Origin: Pontibacter liquoris
GTDB taxonomy: Bacteria > Bacteroidota > Bacteroidia > Cytophagales > Hymenobacteraceae
Direction of reading: 5' to 3'
Length of the DNA: 64,000 nucleotides
Assembly: GCF_022758235.1 (NCBI RefSeq)
Contig: NZ_JALEBG010000001.1
Span: 1,302,001 to 1,366,000, forward strand
This document shows positions 1 to 9,003 of the stretch, piece by piece; positions within the stretch are counted from its first letter, which is position 1, and each line of letters starts with the position of its first letter. A program made the position numbers and the translations under genes. Under the pieces are notes generated by a model. That model saw only the letters and a list, made by a program, of their open reading frames with translations. It searched no databases and had not been told where the DNA came from.

Positions 1-60
1 AGTGCGGATAAGGATAAATTGGAGCTTCAAACTAAAATTACCAAGTATAGCTTAAAGTAA
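1..60 (+). CDS. 3' end of an unidentified protein (partial)
   Basis: Reading frame 1 is open from the first base and ends with TAA at 58-60, encoding 19 residues that finish ..ITKYSLK. The other two forward frames hit stops early or read poorly. The fragment is too short to assign a family. It contains one copy of the AAGTATA motif (Lys-Tyr codons). That it is coding rests only on the open frame and plausible codons. Confidence 0.45.
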   Translation, partial: SADKDKLELQTKITKYSLK

Positions 61-210
61 TAAATGTGAGGGAGAACGATAGCTAATGCGTATCCTAATC
101 AAATAACCTGTTAAGAAGTATAGATCACGACCAGCTTCTAGCCAAAAATAAACCCGGAAGTGCCAACCGCATTCAGACACTCGCAGGAGCTGCGCACGCT
201 GCGAGGTCAT

Positions 211-247
211 AAAAGAAAAGGGCTAAAGTAGAATACTTCAGCCTTTT
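211..247 (-). terminator. Intrinsic terminator of the M13 peptidase gene
   Basis: An imperfect hairpin with arms around AAAAGGGCT (216-224) and AGCCTTTT (240-247) lies just past the stop codon of the minus-strand gene ending at 272. On the minus strand it is followed by a T-rich run. Confidence 0.6.
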
Positions 248-271
248 GTCACTAAATTTTATACAGTATAC

Positions 272-2329
272 TTACCAGATCTTCACACGGGCGCTGTCGG
301 GCAGGTACATTTTCTGGCCGGGTTTTACATTGAAGGCTTCATAAAAAGCAGGCACATCGGCAAACGGGCCGTTTACACGCAGGTTAGCCGGAGCGTGCAC
401 GTCTGTCAGGATCTGCTGGGCCAGTTTCTCGTCGCGCTGGTGGCTTTGCCAGCCCAGGGCATAGCCCAGGAAATAGCGCTGCACAGGCGTCAGCCCCCCG
501 ATCTTTTCACCTTTTTTATACTGCTCCGTTTTCTTAAAAGCATCCAGGCCGATCACGATGCCACCCAGGTCGGCAATGTTTTCGCCGGCGGTAGCGCGGC
601 CGTTCACATGCATGCTGTCCAGCACGGTGTAGTTGTTGAACTGATTTACGATCTGATCGACTTTCTTCTTGAAAAGCTCCTGGTCTTTGGCCGTCCACCA
701 GTTGCGCAGGTTGCCCTCGGCATCGTACTGGCTGCCCTGGTCGTCGAAGCCGTGCGTTAACTCGTGGCCGATGGTAGAGGCACCCACATAGCCGTAGATA
801 ATGGCATCATCGGCATCTTCGTCTTTCAGGCCGGGCACTGCAAAAATAGCAGCCGGCAACACGATTTCGTTGTTGCTGGGGTTGTAATAAGCGTTGTAGG
901 TCTGCGGCGTCATGCTCCACTCGGTGCGGTCTACCGGCTTACCCAGTTTGTTGAGGTTATAGTTATACCACCACTCGTTGGCATGCATCACGTTGCGGGC
1001 ATACGAGCTCCGGTCCACCTTCAGGGCCGAAAAATCTTTCCACTGGTCCGGGTAGCCTACTTTTTTGTTGATCTTGTTGAGCTTGGCCAGCGCTTTCTGC
1101 TTCGTAGAGTCACTCATCCAGTCCAGGTTCTTAATATGCTCCCGGAACGATGCCACCACATTGTCGGCCAGTTTCTCGTAACGCTGCTTGGTTCCGGGCG
1201 AGAAGTAATCTTTCACGAACAGCTGTCCCAGCATTTCGCCCATGGCATCTTCTTCGGTGTCGAGCACGCGTTTCCAGCGGGGGCGCTGCTCGGTCTGGCC
1301 CTGCATGACGGTGCCGTAAAAACGGAAATTTTCCTGGTCAAAGGGTTTGCTCAGGTTGTCGGCATAGGCATGCACCAAGTGCCATTTCAGGTAGGCTTTC
1401 CACTCGTCCAGCGATGCGTTGCTGATGAGCTTGCCGGCTTCTTTATAAAACTCGGGCTGGCCCACGATCACGCTGTCCACCTGGTTGATGTGCATCTGTG
1501 CCAACCAGTTTTTCCAGTCGATGCCCGGCGTGAGCTTGTTCAGCTCCGCTACCGACATCTTGTTATAGTTGGCGTAAGGGTCGCGCAGGTCGGCCAGTTT
1601 GCGGGAGGCTTTGGCCATGGCGGTTTCCAGCTTCATTACGCGGGCGCTGTTCTGTTTGGCCGTCGCAGCGTCCTGGCCCATCAGCTCAAACATTTTGGCT
1701 ACGTGCTGCACATACTCCTTGCGGATGTTGGCCGTGCGGCTGTCGGTGTTAAAGTAATAATCGCGGTTAGGCAAGCCCAGGCCCGACTGCCACAGGTATA
1801 GCGCCATTTTCTCGCTGTTCTTGGCATCCTGCTCCACAAAGGCGCCCGCCGGTGTGGTTACGCCATAGGGTTTTAACTGGGCAATTACGGCCTGCACGTC
1901 GGCGGGTGTTTTCATCGCATCGATGCGGTCGAGCTCCGGTTTCAGCGGCTGCAGGCCCTGCTTTTCTATGGCGACAGTGTCCATACCGGTGTGGTAAAAA
2001 TCACCGATCTTCTGCTCGTTGGTGCCGGCGGCTGCTTTGCCTTTGGCCGCGTTCTCGCTGATGGTTCGCAGGCGGCCATACATCTCTTCCTGCACGCCTT
2101 TACCAATGCTCCAGCTGCTCTCCGAAGCGGGAATAGGGTGATTCTTGATCCAGGTGCCGTTGGCATAGGTAAAGAAGTCGTCGCCGGGGGCTATGGTGGT
2201 GTCGCGGTTGCTGCTGATCAGGTCCGGTTTGTAAGCAGCGGTTTTATCATTTGTCCCGCAGCCGGCCAGGGTAAGGGCCAGCAAAGGCGAAACAACTAAA
2301 AGTCGTTTCAGAAAAGTATGCTCTATCAT
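272..2329 (-). CDS. M13 (neprilysin/PepO) family zinc metallopeptidase, lipoprotein
   Basis: A 685-residue endopeptidase of the neprilysin/endothelin-converting-enzyme family. The N-terminus is a lipoprotein signal (lipobox LAGC, near residues 21-24), so the mature protein should be anchored in an envelope membrane. The catalytic motif HELTH (zinc ligands and general base) is in the C-terminal half and is followed downstream by ENIADLGG, which carries the third zinc ligand (Glu) and the conserved Asp. Length matches the family (about 650-700). It is transcribed alone, with terminator hairpins on both sides. A paralogue at 45666-47750 has a cleavable Sec signal instead of a lipobox. Substrate unknown. 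Confidence 0.95.
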   Translation of the reverse strand: MIEHTFLKRLLVVSPLLALTLAGCGTNDKTAAYKPDLISSNRDTTIAPGDDFFTYANGTWIKNHPIPASESSWSIGKGVQEEMYGRLRTISENAAKGKAAAGTNEQKIGDFYHTGMDTVAIEKQGLQPLKPELDRIDAMKTPADVQAVIAQLKPYGVTTPAGAFVEQDAKNSEKMALYLWQSGLGLPNRDYYFNTDSRTANIRKEYVQHVAKMFELMGQDAATAKQNSARVMKLETAMAKASRKLADLRDPYANYNKMSVAELNKLTPGIDWKNWLAQMHINQVDSVIVGQPEFYKEAGKLISNASLDEWKAYLKWHLVHAYADNLSKPFDQENFRFYGTVMQGQTEQRPRWKRVLDTEEDAMGEMLGQLFVKDYFSPGTKQRYEKLADNVVASFREHIKNLDWMSDSTKQKALAKLNKINKKVGYPDQWKDFSALKVDRSSYARNVMHANEWWYNYNLNKLGKPVDRTEWSMTPQTYNAYYNPSNNEIVLPAAIFAVPGLKDEDADDAIIYGYVGASTIGHELTHGFDDQGSQYDAEGNLRNWWTAKDQELFKKKVDQIVNQFNNYTVLDSMHVNGRATAGENIADLGGIVIGLDAFKKTEQYKKGEKIGGLTPVQRYFLGYALGWQSHQRDEKLAQQILTDVHAPANLRVNGPFADVPAFYEAFNVKPGQKMYLPDSARVKIW

Positions 2330-2428
2330 CCGAGTCGTTTTTTATCTATAAACTTACAAAATATTCTGATAAAATGCACTAAGCCGGCAGGTAAGCTGCA
2401 TACGGGAGGCGGGCAGGTATAACATATT

Positions 2429-2461
2429 AAATCCGCTGCTACAGATGGTAACAGCGGATTT
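2429..2461 (-). terminator. Intrinsic terminator downstream of the DUF4126 gene
   Basis: A 14-bp stem with one mismatch: AAATCCGCTG.. (from 2429) pairs with ..CAGCGGATTT (to 2461) around a 5-nt loop. It lies 22 bp past the stop of the minus-strand gene ending at 2484. Confidence 0.7.
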
Positions 2462-2483
2462 TAACCCGGAACAGGGATTATAC

Positions 2484-2966
2484 TTATACCTTGAATTTGG
2501 TGAGAGCCACCCCGCCAGCCAGCGTGAGCATATCTTCCAGGGCGCCGCTAAACGCGTTGGGCGCATACCGGTTCATGAGTTTGCGCAGGTAATAGCTGCC
2601 GAAGGTGGCGGCTACCGCCGCTGCAGCACCATAGGCGGCTCCCTGCAGCCAGTTGTCGTGGTTCAGGGTAAAGATGGCAGCTCCTACCAGCGCCCCGGAA
2701 GCTGCACGAGGTAATAAGACAGGCGCTGCGATACGGTCGGGAGCACCGGGCAGTTTATCGCCTACCAGCTCGGTAGCCGCCATCACCTTTAACCCGGTAG
2801 CCACCGGCCCGTACTGCAGGTAGCGCAGCGGGCTGCGGGTCAGGGCTTCTTTGGGCGCATGGGTCAGGGCCGTGCTCAGAAGGGCAGGGGCCGTCATAGA
2901 GCGCATGCCCGCAATAGCGCCCATGCCCAGTGTTTTGAAGATCAGGTTGTTTTTGTTTTGTTTCAT
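2484..2966 (-). CDS. DUF4126 family small membrane protein
   Basis: A hydrophobic, Gly/Ala-rich protein of about 160 residues. It has the family-typical N-terminal GMRSMTAPAL segment, followed by further glycine-rich helices (GALVGAAIF, GAAAAVAATFGSYY). I prefer the start at 2966 (MKQNKNN..) over an in-frame ATG at 3005, because the extra 13 residues look non-native and the Lys/Asn-rich start resembles relatives. Function of DUF4126 is unknown; predicted integral inner-membrane protein. Monocistronic. Confidence 0.75.
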   Translation of the reverse strand: MKQNKNNLIFKTLGMGAIAGMRSMTAPALLSTALTHAPKEALTRSPLRYLQYGPVATGLKVMAATELVGDKLPGAPDRIAAPVLLPRAASGALVGAAIFTLNHDNWLQGAAYGAAAAVAATFGSYYLRKLMNRYAPNAFSGALEDMLTLAGGVALTKFKV

Positions 2967-3109
2967 AGCCGTTATCGTTGTTTTTAGGGTATACGGGAAT
3001 AACACTAAACCTTTGTAGGATAAAACACGCAGGTGGGAATTAATGTAGGGTGAGCCATACGGGAGAGCGGAAGCATCAGCAAAGCAGCATCAACTTATTA
3101 AAACCAAGT

Positions 3110-3859
3110 ATGATTATGTCGGTTTACGAACAACAGGTACTGCAGGAACTACACGCCTGGCAGCAGCAGATGCTGCGCCCACCTTCGCTGATGAACCGGC
3201 TCGCCCGGAAAATGCAGCAGAAGATGAACAGCTATATTCCGGAAAAGGTACACCGTGCCATCACTAGCGCGATCAAGCAAATGATCCGGGCGGTAATATT
3301 TGGCGCCGAACGCACCACGGGCAGGGTGGAGGAGGGGGCTTTGCTTTTGCAGCAGAAAGAAATTCGGGTGCGGCAGCGGATCAGCTTTTACAAAAGTACC
3401 GCTGCGGCCGAAGGTGGCCTGACAGGTGCCGGCGGCATTCTGCTGGGCTTTGCCGACTTTCCGTTGCTGCTGGGTATCAAGCTCAAGCTGCTGTATGATA
3501 TTGCGGCCCTGTATGGCTACTCGGTGGCCGATTACCGCGAGCGGATCTACCTGCTGTATATCTTTCAGCTGGCGTTCAGCAGCCACGAGCAGCGCCGGCA
3601 AGTATACCTGCAAATGGTAAACTGGGAGCAGCAGAAAGAGTACTTGCCCGACGATATCCACCAGTTTGACTGGCGCACCTTTCAGCAGGAGTATCGCGAT
3701 TACATCGACCTGGCCAAAATGGCCCAGCTTATACCTGTTATCGGGGCGCCCGTTGGAGCTTACGTCAATTACCGGCTGCTCGATAAGCTGGGCGCTACCG
3801 CCATGAACGCCTACCGCCTGCGCTGGCAAGAGAGTCTGCAGGTGCCAGGCAACAGTTAA
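3110..3859 (+). CDS. EcsC family protein
   Basis: About 249 residues. The central region (GAERTTGRVEEG, then TAAAEGGLTGAGGILLGFADFP and LLGIKLKLLYDIAALYGY) matches the EcsC family, named after a gene next to the Bacillus Ecs ABC transporter; its biochemical role is unsettled. One or two amphipathic or membrane-associated helices are likely. Possible starts are 3050, 3110 (MIMSVYEQQ) and 3116 (MSVYEQQ); the upstream stretch looks untranslated, so 3110 or 3116 is favoured. It runs convergently towards the acyl-carrier-like gene and shares its terminator. Confidence 0.8.
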   Translation: MIMSVYEQQVLQELHAWQQQMLRPPSLMNRLARKMQQKMNSYIPEKVHRAITSAIKQMIRAVIFGAERTTGRVEEGALLLQQKEIRVRQRISFYKSTAAAEGGLTGAGGILLGFADFPLLLGIKLKLLYDIAALYGYSVADYRERIYLLYIFQLAFSSHEQRRQVYLQMVNWEQQKEYLPDDIHQFDWRTFQQEYRDYIDLAKMAQLIPVIGAPVGAYVNYRLLDKLGATAMNAYRLRWQESLQVPGNS

Positions 3860-3942
3860 TTCTGCCTAATGGTAATTTTCTTTTATACTTATTGATCTAG
3901 GATAACTGCACTTATTCAAAGCAGCTATAGTTTGCCACCAGG

Positions 3943-3961
3943 ATCCTTCCAGGATGACAAA
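3943..3961. repeat. Interspersed repeat word, copy 1 (ATCCTTCCAGGATGACAAA)
   Basis: A 19-bp sequence with an internal small hairpin (ATCCT-TCC-AGGAT). It recurs exactly at 7836-7854. In both places it is intergenic and followed by a similar AT-rich, GAAG-containing stretch. Confidence 0.6.
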
Positions 3962-4007
3962 ATGAAGATAGCAGGAAGCTATACTTCAGCCTAGGGATGG
4001 CAGGCAC

Positions 4008-4046
4008 AAAAAAGAGGGGCAGCAATACTTTAGCTGCCCCTCTTTT
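4008..4046. terminator. Bidirectional terminator between EcsC and ACP-like genes
   Basis: A perfect 13-bp stem AAAGAGGGGCAGC / GCTGCCCCTCTTT (4011-4023 with 4033-4045) and a 9-nt loop. It has A-tract and T-tract flanks, placed between convergent genes. Confidence 0.9.
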
Positions 4047-4064
4047 ATCATTTCCGGTGTTTCT

Positions 4065-4319
4065 TTACCGTTTGGTACTATGGCTGTAGATGTAGTTTAC
4101 AAAATCATCCACCTTATACACCGGAACCTCGTCCGGAATGGTGAGCTGGTAGGTTTTCTCCAGCGCCAGGATGATGTCTACCACATCCAGGTTGTCAAAG
4201 CCCAGCTCGTCGAGATCTTTGGCTTTTTTAAGGCGGTTGGGATGTACTTTTTTGAGCGAAGTGATAATATGCAGCACTTCATTTTTAATAGCTAATGGGT
4301 TCATACGAAGGGTGCCCAT
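4065..4319 (-). CDS. Acyl carrier protein homologue lacking the phosphopantetheine serine
   Basis: 84 residues with the acidic four-helix ACP pattern: ELGFDNLDVVDIILALEK followed by IPDE. In ACPs the motif at this place is DSL, whose Ser carries the 4'-phosphopantetheine arm. Here the codons read GAC AAC CTG, giving Asp-Asn-Leu. The protein therefore should not be able to carry an acyl chain by the normal chemistry. It follows the RND pump gene on the same strand after 101 bp and may be co-transcribed or have its own promoter. A second ATG at 4304 (MNPLAIKN) could be the real start. A regulatory or structural role is inference; a sequencing error is unlikely because neighbouring residues are intact. 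Confidence 0.8.
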   Translation of the reverse strand: MGTLRMNPLAIKNEVLHIITSLKKVHPNRLKKAKDLDELGFDNLDVVDIILALEKTYQLTIPDEVPVYKVDDFVNYIYSHSTKR

Positions 4320-4420
4320 GGCATAAAGTTTTGAAAGTATTCTTCTTCAGTAAGCGAATGGAAAACGTGAGCAGGGGCAAAACCTTGCACACGTTCACCA
4401 CACTTTATCTTTAATTATAA

Positions 4421-7400
4421 CTAGACCTCATCATAAACGTGGGCGTGCTTCATTTTCTGTTCTTCCAGCGCCAGCGTTTCAAGTTCGAGTTCTTCCTGGG
4501 TTTTGTCGATCAGCTCGATCTTCGTTTTCTTATCCAAACCAAACCTGGCCAGGATGCGGTCGAAGATATAGTAGATGATTGGCACTACGATCAGCGTTAG
4601 GAACATCGAAGAGCTCAGACCACCGATCAGCGCCCAGGCCAGGCCATTCTTGGTGGCAGCCACCGAGCCACCTGCCAGCGCGATCGGCAACATACCGATC
4701 ACCATGGCCAGCGTCGTCATCAGGATCGGACGGAAACGGATACGCACGGCTTCGATCAGGGCGTCTTTCACGAACACGCCTTCATCTTTAAGCTTGTTGG
4801 TAAAGTCTACCACCATAATGGCGTTCTTAGCTACCAGACCGATCATCATGATAATACCAAGTATGGAGAAGATGCTCAGCGACTGTGAAGCCAGCGCCAG
4901 GGCCAGCAAGGCACCAATGATGGCGAGCGGAATCGAGAACAATACTACCAACGGGTACACGTACGAGTCGTACAGGGCCACCATGATCAGGTACACGAAG
5001 ATGATGGAAGCCAGCAAAGCAACACCCAGCGTACCGAAGCCTTCGCTCTGGTTTTTCAGGTTACCGCCATACTCCAGGCTCACACCGGCCGGCATTTTCA
5101 CTTCCGCCATCTTGGCTTGTATATCCGCACCTACCGAGCCGGTTGGGCGGCCTATTACCTGCGAGTTCACGTTTACCGATGTTACGCGGTTAAAGCGCTC
5201 CAGCTGCGAAGGGCCGGTTGACTGACGAATATCGGCGAACTGCCCAAGGCGAACGATCTGCCCTTTGTTATTTACAAAAGACAGGTTGCCAATGTCTGTT
5301 ACGTTGCGGCGGTCAAACTCATCCAGGCGGATGTTGATGTCATAGTCTTCGGTACCGGAACGGAAAGTAACATCGGAGTTACCGCTAAAGGCCAGCTGCA
5401 TACTTGCCCCTACGCTCTCCAGCGACATGCCCACATTGGCCATCTTGTCGCGGTCTACTACCACCTCAATTTCCGGGTTACCGCCTTCTACCGACATCTC
5501 CACGTCGGCTGTACCGTCTACACCTTCCGTTATACCCATTACCTTCTGCGAGAAAGCCATTACGCTGTCCAGGTTAGAGCCGGAAATAATGATCTGGATA
5601 GGCGCCTGCGAGTTACCCACCAGGCCTACCGGCACCGGCGTTACTTCCACATCCGGAATCTTACTTTCAATATCTGCTTTTGCCTGGCGGCTGAACTGGT
5701 CGGTGCTAAACGTACGTTCCTTCACATCCACCAGCGTTACCGAAACGTCAGCTTTGTAGGCTGTGTTCTGGCCGGCCTGTGCCGAAGTGGTTGTACCTAC
5801 CGTGGTAAATACTTTCTTTACTTCGGGCTTGGCAAGCAGGTATTCTTCTACCTGGCGGGTAGCAAAGTTGGTTTGCTCTACCGTGGAGTTTTTAGGAAGC
5901 TCCAGTTGCAAGCTTACTTCGCCGCGGTCGCCGGCAGGTATAAAGTCCGAACCGATAAAGCCCATAGGCACCAGCGCAAACGAAGCAACCAGCAGCAGGA
6001 TGGTAACAGCCAGCGTGATGAATTTATGGTTAAAAGCCCACTTCAGGGTAGCAGTGAAGCCGTCGATGATTCTGTCCAGCATGCGCTCGAAAGCAAGTAT
6101 AAAGCGTCCGAAAATGTTCTTATCCGAGACGTGCTCCAGTCTGGAGAAACGGCTGGCCAGCAGCGGGATCAGCGTGAAGGCAACGAAGAGCGAGATCATC
6201 GTGGCGACGGCTACCACTACGGCAAACTGGCGCAGGATGTCCGATACCAGACCGGTAGAAAGCGCGATCGGGACAAACACGACCACAATTACCAGCGTGA
6301 TGGACGTAACAGTTGCCATGATCTCACGAATACCGTCATACGCCGCCTGTGCCGGCTTTTTGCCCATCTCCATGTGGCGGTGAATGTTCTCGATCACCAC
6401 AATGGCGTCATCTACCAGGATACCGACCACCAGCGAGAGAGCCAGCAGCGACATCAGGTTGAGCGAGTAGCCAAACAAATACATGGCAATAAAGGTAGCT
6501 ACCAGCGATGCCGGGATGGAGATCATTACGATCACCGCGTTGCGCAGCGAGTGCAGGAACAGCAACATCACCACAGCCACAAGTATAACCGCAATAATTA
6601 AGTCGTGTATTACCGAGTCGGCCGCTTCCAGCGTAAAGTCAGAAGAGTCGTTGGCAATGTTGAATGTCAGGCCTTGTGAAGCATAGGTTTTCTCGAGTTG
6701 GGCCAGCGCTTCTTTTGTCAGGCGGCTTACTTCCACCGCATTGGCATCCGACTGTTTCTGGATGGTGATACCTACTGAAGCTTTGCCGTTAATACGGTTC
6801 ATTACTTCAATATCCTTTTGCGTGTCCTGTACTTCGGCCACGTCCGAGAGGCGAACGATGCCATTCTGATCTTCCCGCACGATGAGGTTGTTCAGCTGCT
6901 CCAAAGACTGGAACTTACCGGCTAATCGGATCTGCGTCTGTCCGCTTTCCTGCTTGATCTTTCCGGTAGGGAAGTCGAGGTTGGAGTTGCGGATCTTCTG
7001 CTGCACCTGCAGGATAGACAGGTTGTAGGCTTCCAGTTTGTTGGCATCCAGGTTTACTTTGATCTCGCGTTCCTGGCCACCCAGAATTTTAATGGCCGCC
7101 ATACCTTGTATGCGTGACAGTTCCGGCTTGATTTTGTTATCGATCAGGTCATAGAACTCGGTCGGCGTCATGTTGGCGGTAGCTCCCATCTTGATGATAG
7201 GCAAATCGTCGAGGTCGAATTTGTTCAGCGTGGGCGCATCCGCATCTTCCGGCAGCCTGGCCAGAATGGTGTTGATCTTACGCTGTGCCTCCTGCAAGCT
7301 CAGGTCTACATCGGTGCCCTGGTTCAGGTTGATCACGATCATTGAGAAGCTCTCCAGCGAGGTGCTCTTCATCTCTTTCACGTTCTCCAGGGAGGCAAGC

Positions 7401-7609
7401 GCGTCTTCGATCTCTTTCGTGACGGAGTTCTCTACCTCGTTTGGCGAAGCACCCGGGTATACGGTACTGATGGTTAACACCGGCGGGTTGAACTTGGGCA
7501 ACAGCTCGTAGTTAAGCGACTGGTAACTCACCACCCCAAGCAGCGTGAGGACGGTAAAAACCACCACCACCAGGGTCGATCGTTGGATTGATAATTTGGT
7601 TATGTTCAT
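4421..7609 (-). CDS. RND family efflux pump, inner-membrane permease
   Basis: 1062 residues, the usual size of an HAE1/AcrB-type proton-driven exporter. The N-terminal helix is followed by a large periplasmic domain (PGASPNEVENSVTKEIE) and the TM4 proton-relay Asp pair in GILVDDAIVVIENI. A second repeat follows with its own periplasmic domain, then GLVAKNAIMVVDF and a closing helical bundle. The C-terminus is a charged cytoplasmic tail rich in Glu. It is the last of the gbsR-tolC-adaptor-pump genes, separated from the adaptor gene by a 311-bp repeat-bearing gap. Substrates cannot be read from sequence; drugs, detergents or lipids are typical. Confidence 0.95.
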   Translation of the reverse strand: MNITKLSIQRSTLVVVVFTVLTLLGVVSYQSLNYELLPKFNPPVLTISTVYPGASPNEVENSVTKEIEDALASLENVKEMKSTSLESFSMIVINLNQGTDVDLSLQEAQRKINTILARLPEDADAPTLNKFDLDDLPIIKMGATANMTPTEFYDLIDNKIKPELSRIQGMAAIKILGGQEREIKVNLDANKLEAYNLSILQVQQKIRNSNLDFPTGKIKQESGQTQIRLAGKFQSLEQLNNLIVREDQNGIVRLSDVAEVQDTQKDIEVMNRINGKASVGITIQKQSDANAVEVSRLTKEALAQLEKTYASQGLTFNIANDSSDFTLEAADSVIHDLIIAVILVAVVMLLFLHSLRNAVIVMISIPASLVATFIAMYLFGYSLNLMSLLALSLVVGILVDDAIVVIENIHRHMEMGKKPAQAAYDGIREIMATVTSITLVIVVVFVPIALSTGLVSDILRQFAVVVAVATMISLFVAFTLIPLLASRFSRLEHVSDKNIFGRFILAFERMLDRIIDGFTATLKWAFNHKFITLAVTILLLVASFALVPMGFIGSDFIPAGDRGEVSLQLELPKNSTVEQTNFATRQVEEYLLAKPEVKKVFTTVGTTTSAQAGQNTAYKADVSVTLVDVKERTFSTDQFSRQAKADIESKIPDVEVTPVPVGLVGNSQAPIQIIISGSNLDSVMAFSQKVMGITEGVDGTADVEMSVEGGNPEIEVVVDRDKMANVGMSLESVGASMQLAFSGNSDVTFRSGTEDYDINIRLDEFDRRNVTDIGNLSFVNNKGQIVRLGQFADIRQSTGPSQLERFNRVTSVNVNSQVIGRPTGSVGADIQAKMAEVKMPAGVSLEYGGNLKNQSEGFGTLGVALLASIIFVYLIMVALYDSYVYPLVVLFSIPLAIIGALLALALASQSLSIFSILGIIMMIGLVAKNAIMVVDFTNKLKDEGVFVKDALIEAVRIRFRPILMTTLAMVIGMLPIALAGGSVAATKNGLAWALIGGLSSSMFLTLIVVPIIYYIFDRILARFGLDKKTKIELIDKTQEELELETLALEEQKMKHAHVYDEV

Positions 7610-7716
7610 TTTATAGATTCTCTTTTAAAAGAAGTTATTGCCATTCTAACTTTTGCTGCTTCGGATTTGCAATCCGGAGCTATGTAATCCGCTTTTTAAC
7701 TCTAGCTGCTGCCTTT

Positions 7717-7775
7717 GCTTTTGCAGAATAAAATTCTGCGGGTATCATCCTTTCGGATTGCAAATCCGAAAGAGC
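7717..7775. repeat. 59-bp twin-hairpin element, copy A
   Basis: Outer inverted ends GCTTTT / AAGAGC. Hairpin 1 is GCAGAAT-AAA-ATTCTGC (7723-7739). An 11-nt spacer follows. Hairpin 2 is TTTCGGATT-GCA-AATCCGAAA (7751-7771). Copies B (18289-18347) and C (26133-26191) have the same length and spacing, but hairpin 1 there is GCGGATC-ACA-GATCCGC. The pairing is thus kept by compensatory changes. Located between the pump and adaptor genes. Confidence 0.85.
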
Positions 7776-7835
7776 AGAGGTTGCTTTGACTAAAGCATTT
7801 ACTTTTTAGCTCTTGCTTAAGAGCTCTCCCCCAAG

Positions 7836-7854
7836 ATCCTTCCAGGATGACAAA
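7836..7854. repeat. Interspersed repeat word, copy 2 (ATCCTTCCAGGATGACAAA)
   Basis: Exact copy of 3943-3961. It is followed by a C-tract/G-tract hairpin (CCCCCTT-TG-AAGGGGG, 7879-7894) and a TAGGGGGATG word resembling the ends of the element at 17990-18205. Together with the 59-bp element and a hairpin at 7808-7825, these repeats fill most of the 7610-7920 gap; no gene is visible there. Confidence 0.6.
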
Positions 7855-7920
7855 TGGAAGAGTAGCAGCCTGCAATGTCCCCCTTTGAAGGGGGTAGGGG
7901 GATGATGGTCGAGGCAGATT

Positions 7921-8976
7921 TTACTTCAGCAACGTTACTTTAATGCCATCGCGCAGGTTGATCTGGCCGCTTCTCACCACCTGTTCGCCTGGTTTCACGC
8001 CATCCAGTATCTCTACCTTGTCCTGTGTCACCACACCAACCTTCACTTTGCGGGCATTGGCTACGCCATTGTTTACCACAAACACACTTGGGTTCTGGAT
8101 GCTACCCACAATGGCTTCGCGTGGTAAAAGCGTTGCATCGCGCTGGTCATCTACTTCAAAGTATGCGGTGCCATACATGCCGGCGCGCAGGTTATTGCCG
8201 GCAGCGTTCTTTACTTCAATTTCCACGTCAAACTTCAGGCTCGGATCGGCCTGGGCCGCAATGGCAGTCACTACGCCTTCATACTCCTCACCAGATCCTG
8301 CATTGGCTTTCACGGTCACTTTATCGCCTTTGTTGATCAGCAGCACTTCCCTTTCAGAAGCCTTCACCTGCAGCTTGAGCTTGTCCACATTTACGATGTC
8401 ATACAGCTTGGTCGCCATACCCAGGTAAGAACCAACTTCCACGTAGATCTCGTTGATCTCACCGTTGATAGGAGCAGTGATGCGGGTCTTGGTCAGGCGC
8501 TGGCGGGCAGCCACTAGTTGTGCCTGCGTCGATTTAGCTGCCAGACGGGCATCTTCCAGTTGTCTTTTCGTGATGGCATCGCCTTCCGCCAGGTTCTCGA
8601 AACGCTCCAGGTCACGCTTGGCTTTCTCGGCGTTGGTTTGCGCAGTTGCCAGGTCGGCAGCCATGGTATTGCTTTCTACCTGCAGCAGCAGGTCGCCGGC
8701 TTTTACTTTATCGCCTTTGCGCTTAAGCACCTTCTGTACCTGTCCGGTTGTTTCCGACATTAACGTCAGGCTCTGGATAGGGGCAAAATTACCTTGTGCC
8801 GTAAACGACTTATCCAGCTTTGCCGATGTCACTCCTGTAACAGCAACCGGAATAGCATCGCTCTTGATGTCTGCTACTGCTGCATTTGCTGCCATTTGCT
8901 CTTTGTTGTTCATCAGTTTAAAGCCAACAGCGGCTAAAACAACCAGCACAACTACGATATAGATTACCTTCTTCAT
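7921..8976 (-). CDS. RND efflux adaptor (membrane fusion protein, HlyD/AcrA family)
   Basis: 351 residues. One N-terminal membrane anchor (VIYIVVVLVVLAAVGF) is followed by a split biotinyl-lipoyl domain (GDKVKAGDLLLQVES .. ITAPINGEINEIYVEVGSYLG). An alpha-helical hairpin rich in Ala, Lys and Arg lies between the halves, and a beta-barrel and membrane-proximal domain follow. It bridges the RND pump and the outer-membrane channel in the periplasm. It lies between the tolC-like gene (27-bp gap) and the pump gene. No lipobox, so it is anchored by the transmembrane helix. Confidence 0.92.
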   Translation of the reverse strand: MKKVIYIVVVLVVLAAVGFKLMNNKEQMAANAAVADIKSDAIPVAVTGVTSAKLDKSFTAQGNFAPIQSLTLMSETTGQVQKVLKRKGDKVKAGDLLLQVESNTMAADLATAQTNAEKAKRDLERFENLAEGDAITKRQLEDARLAAKSTQAQLVAARQRLTKTRITAPINGEINEIYVEVGSYLGMATKLYDIVNVDKLKLQVKASEREVLLINKGDKVTVKANAGSGEEYEGVVTAIAAQADPSLKFDVEIEVKNAAGNNLRAGMYGTAYFEVDDQRDATLLPREAIVGSIQNPSVFVVNNGVANARKVKVGVVTQDKVEILDGVKPGEQVVRSGQINLRDGIKVTLLK

Positions 8977-9003
8977 TTTTAGTGTTTGTGTCCTTTTATG
9001 ATA

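Noticed and set aside
764..1801. 345-residue plus-strand open frame antisense to the M13 peptidase
   Set aside because: Fully antisense to a clear gene; His/Val-rich composition is typical of antisense shadow frames in this genome.
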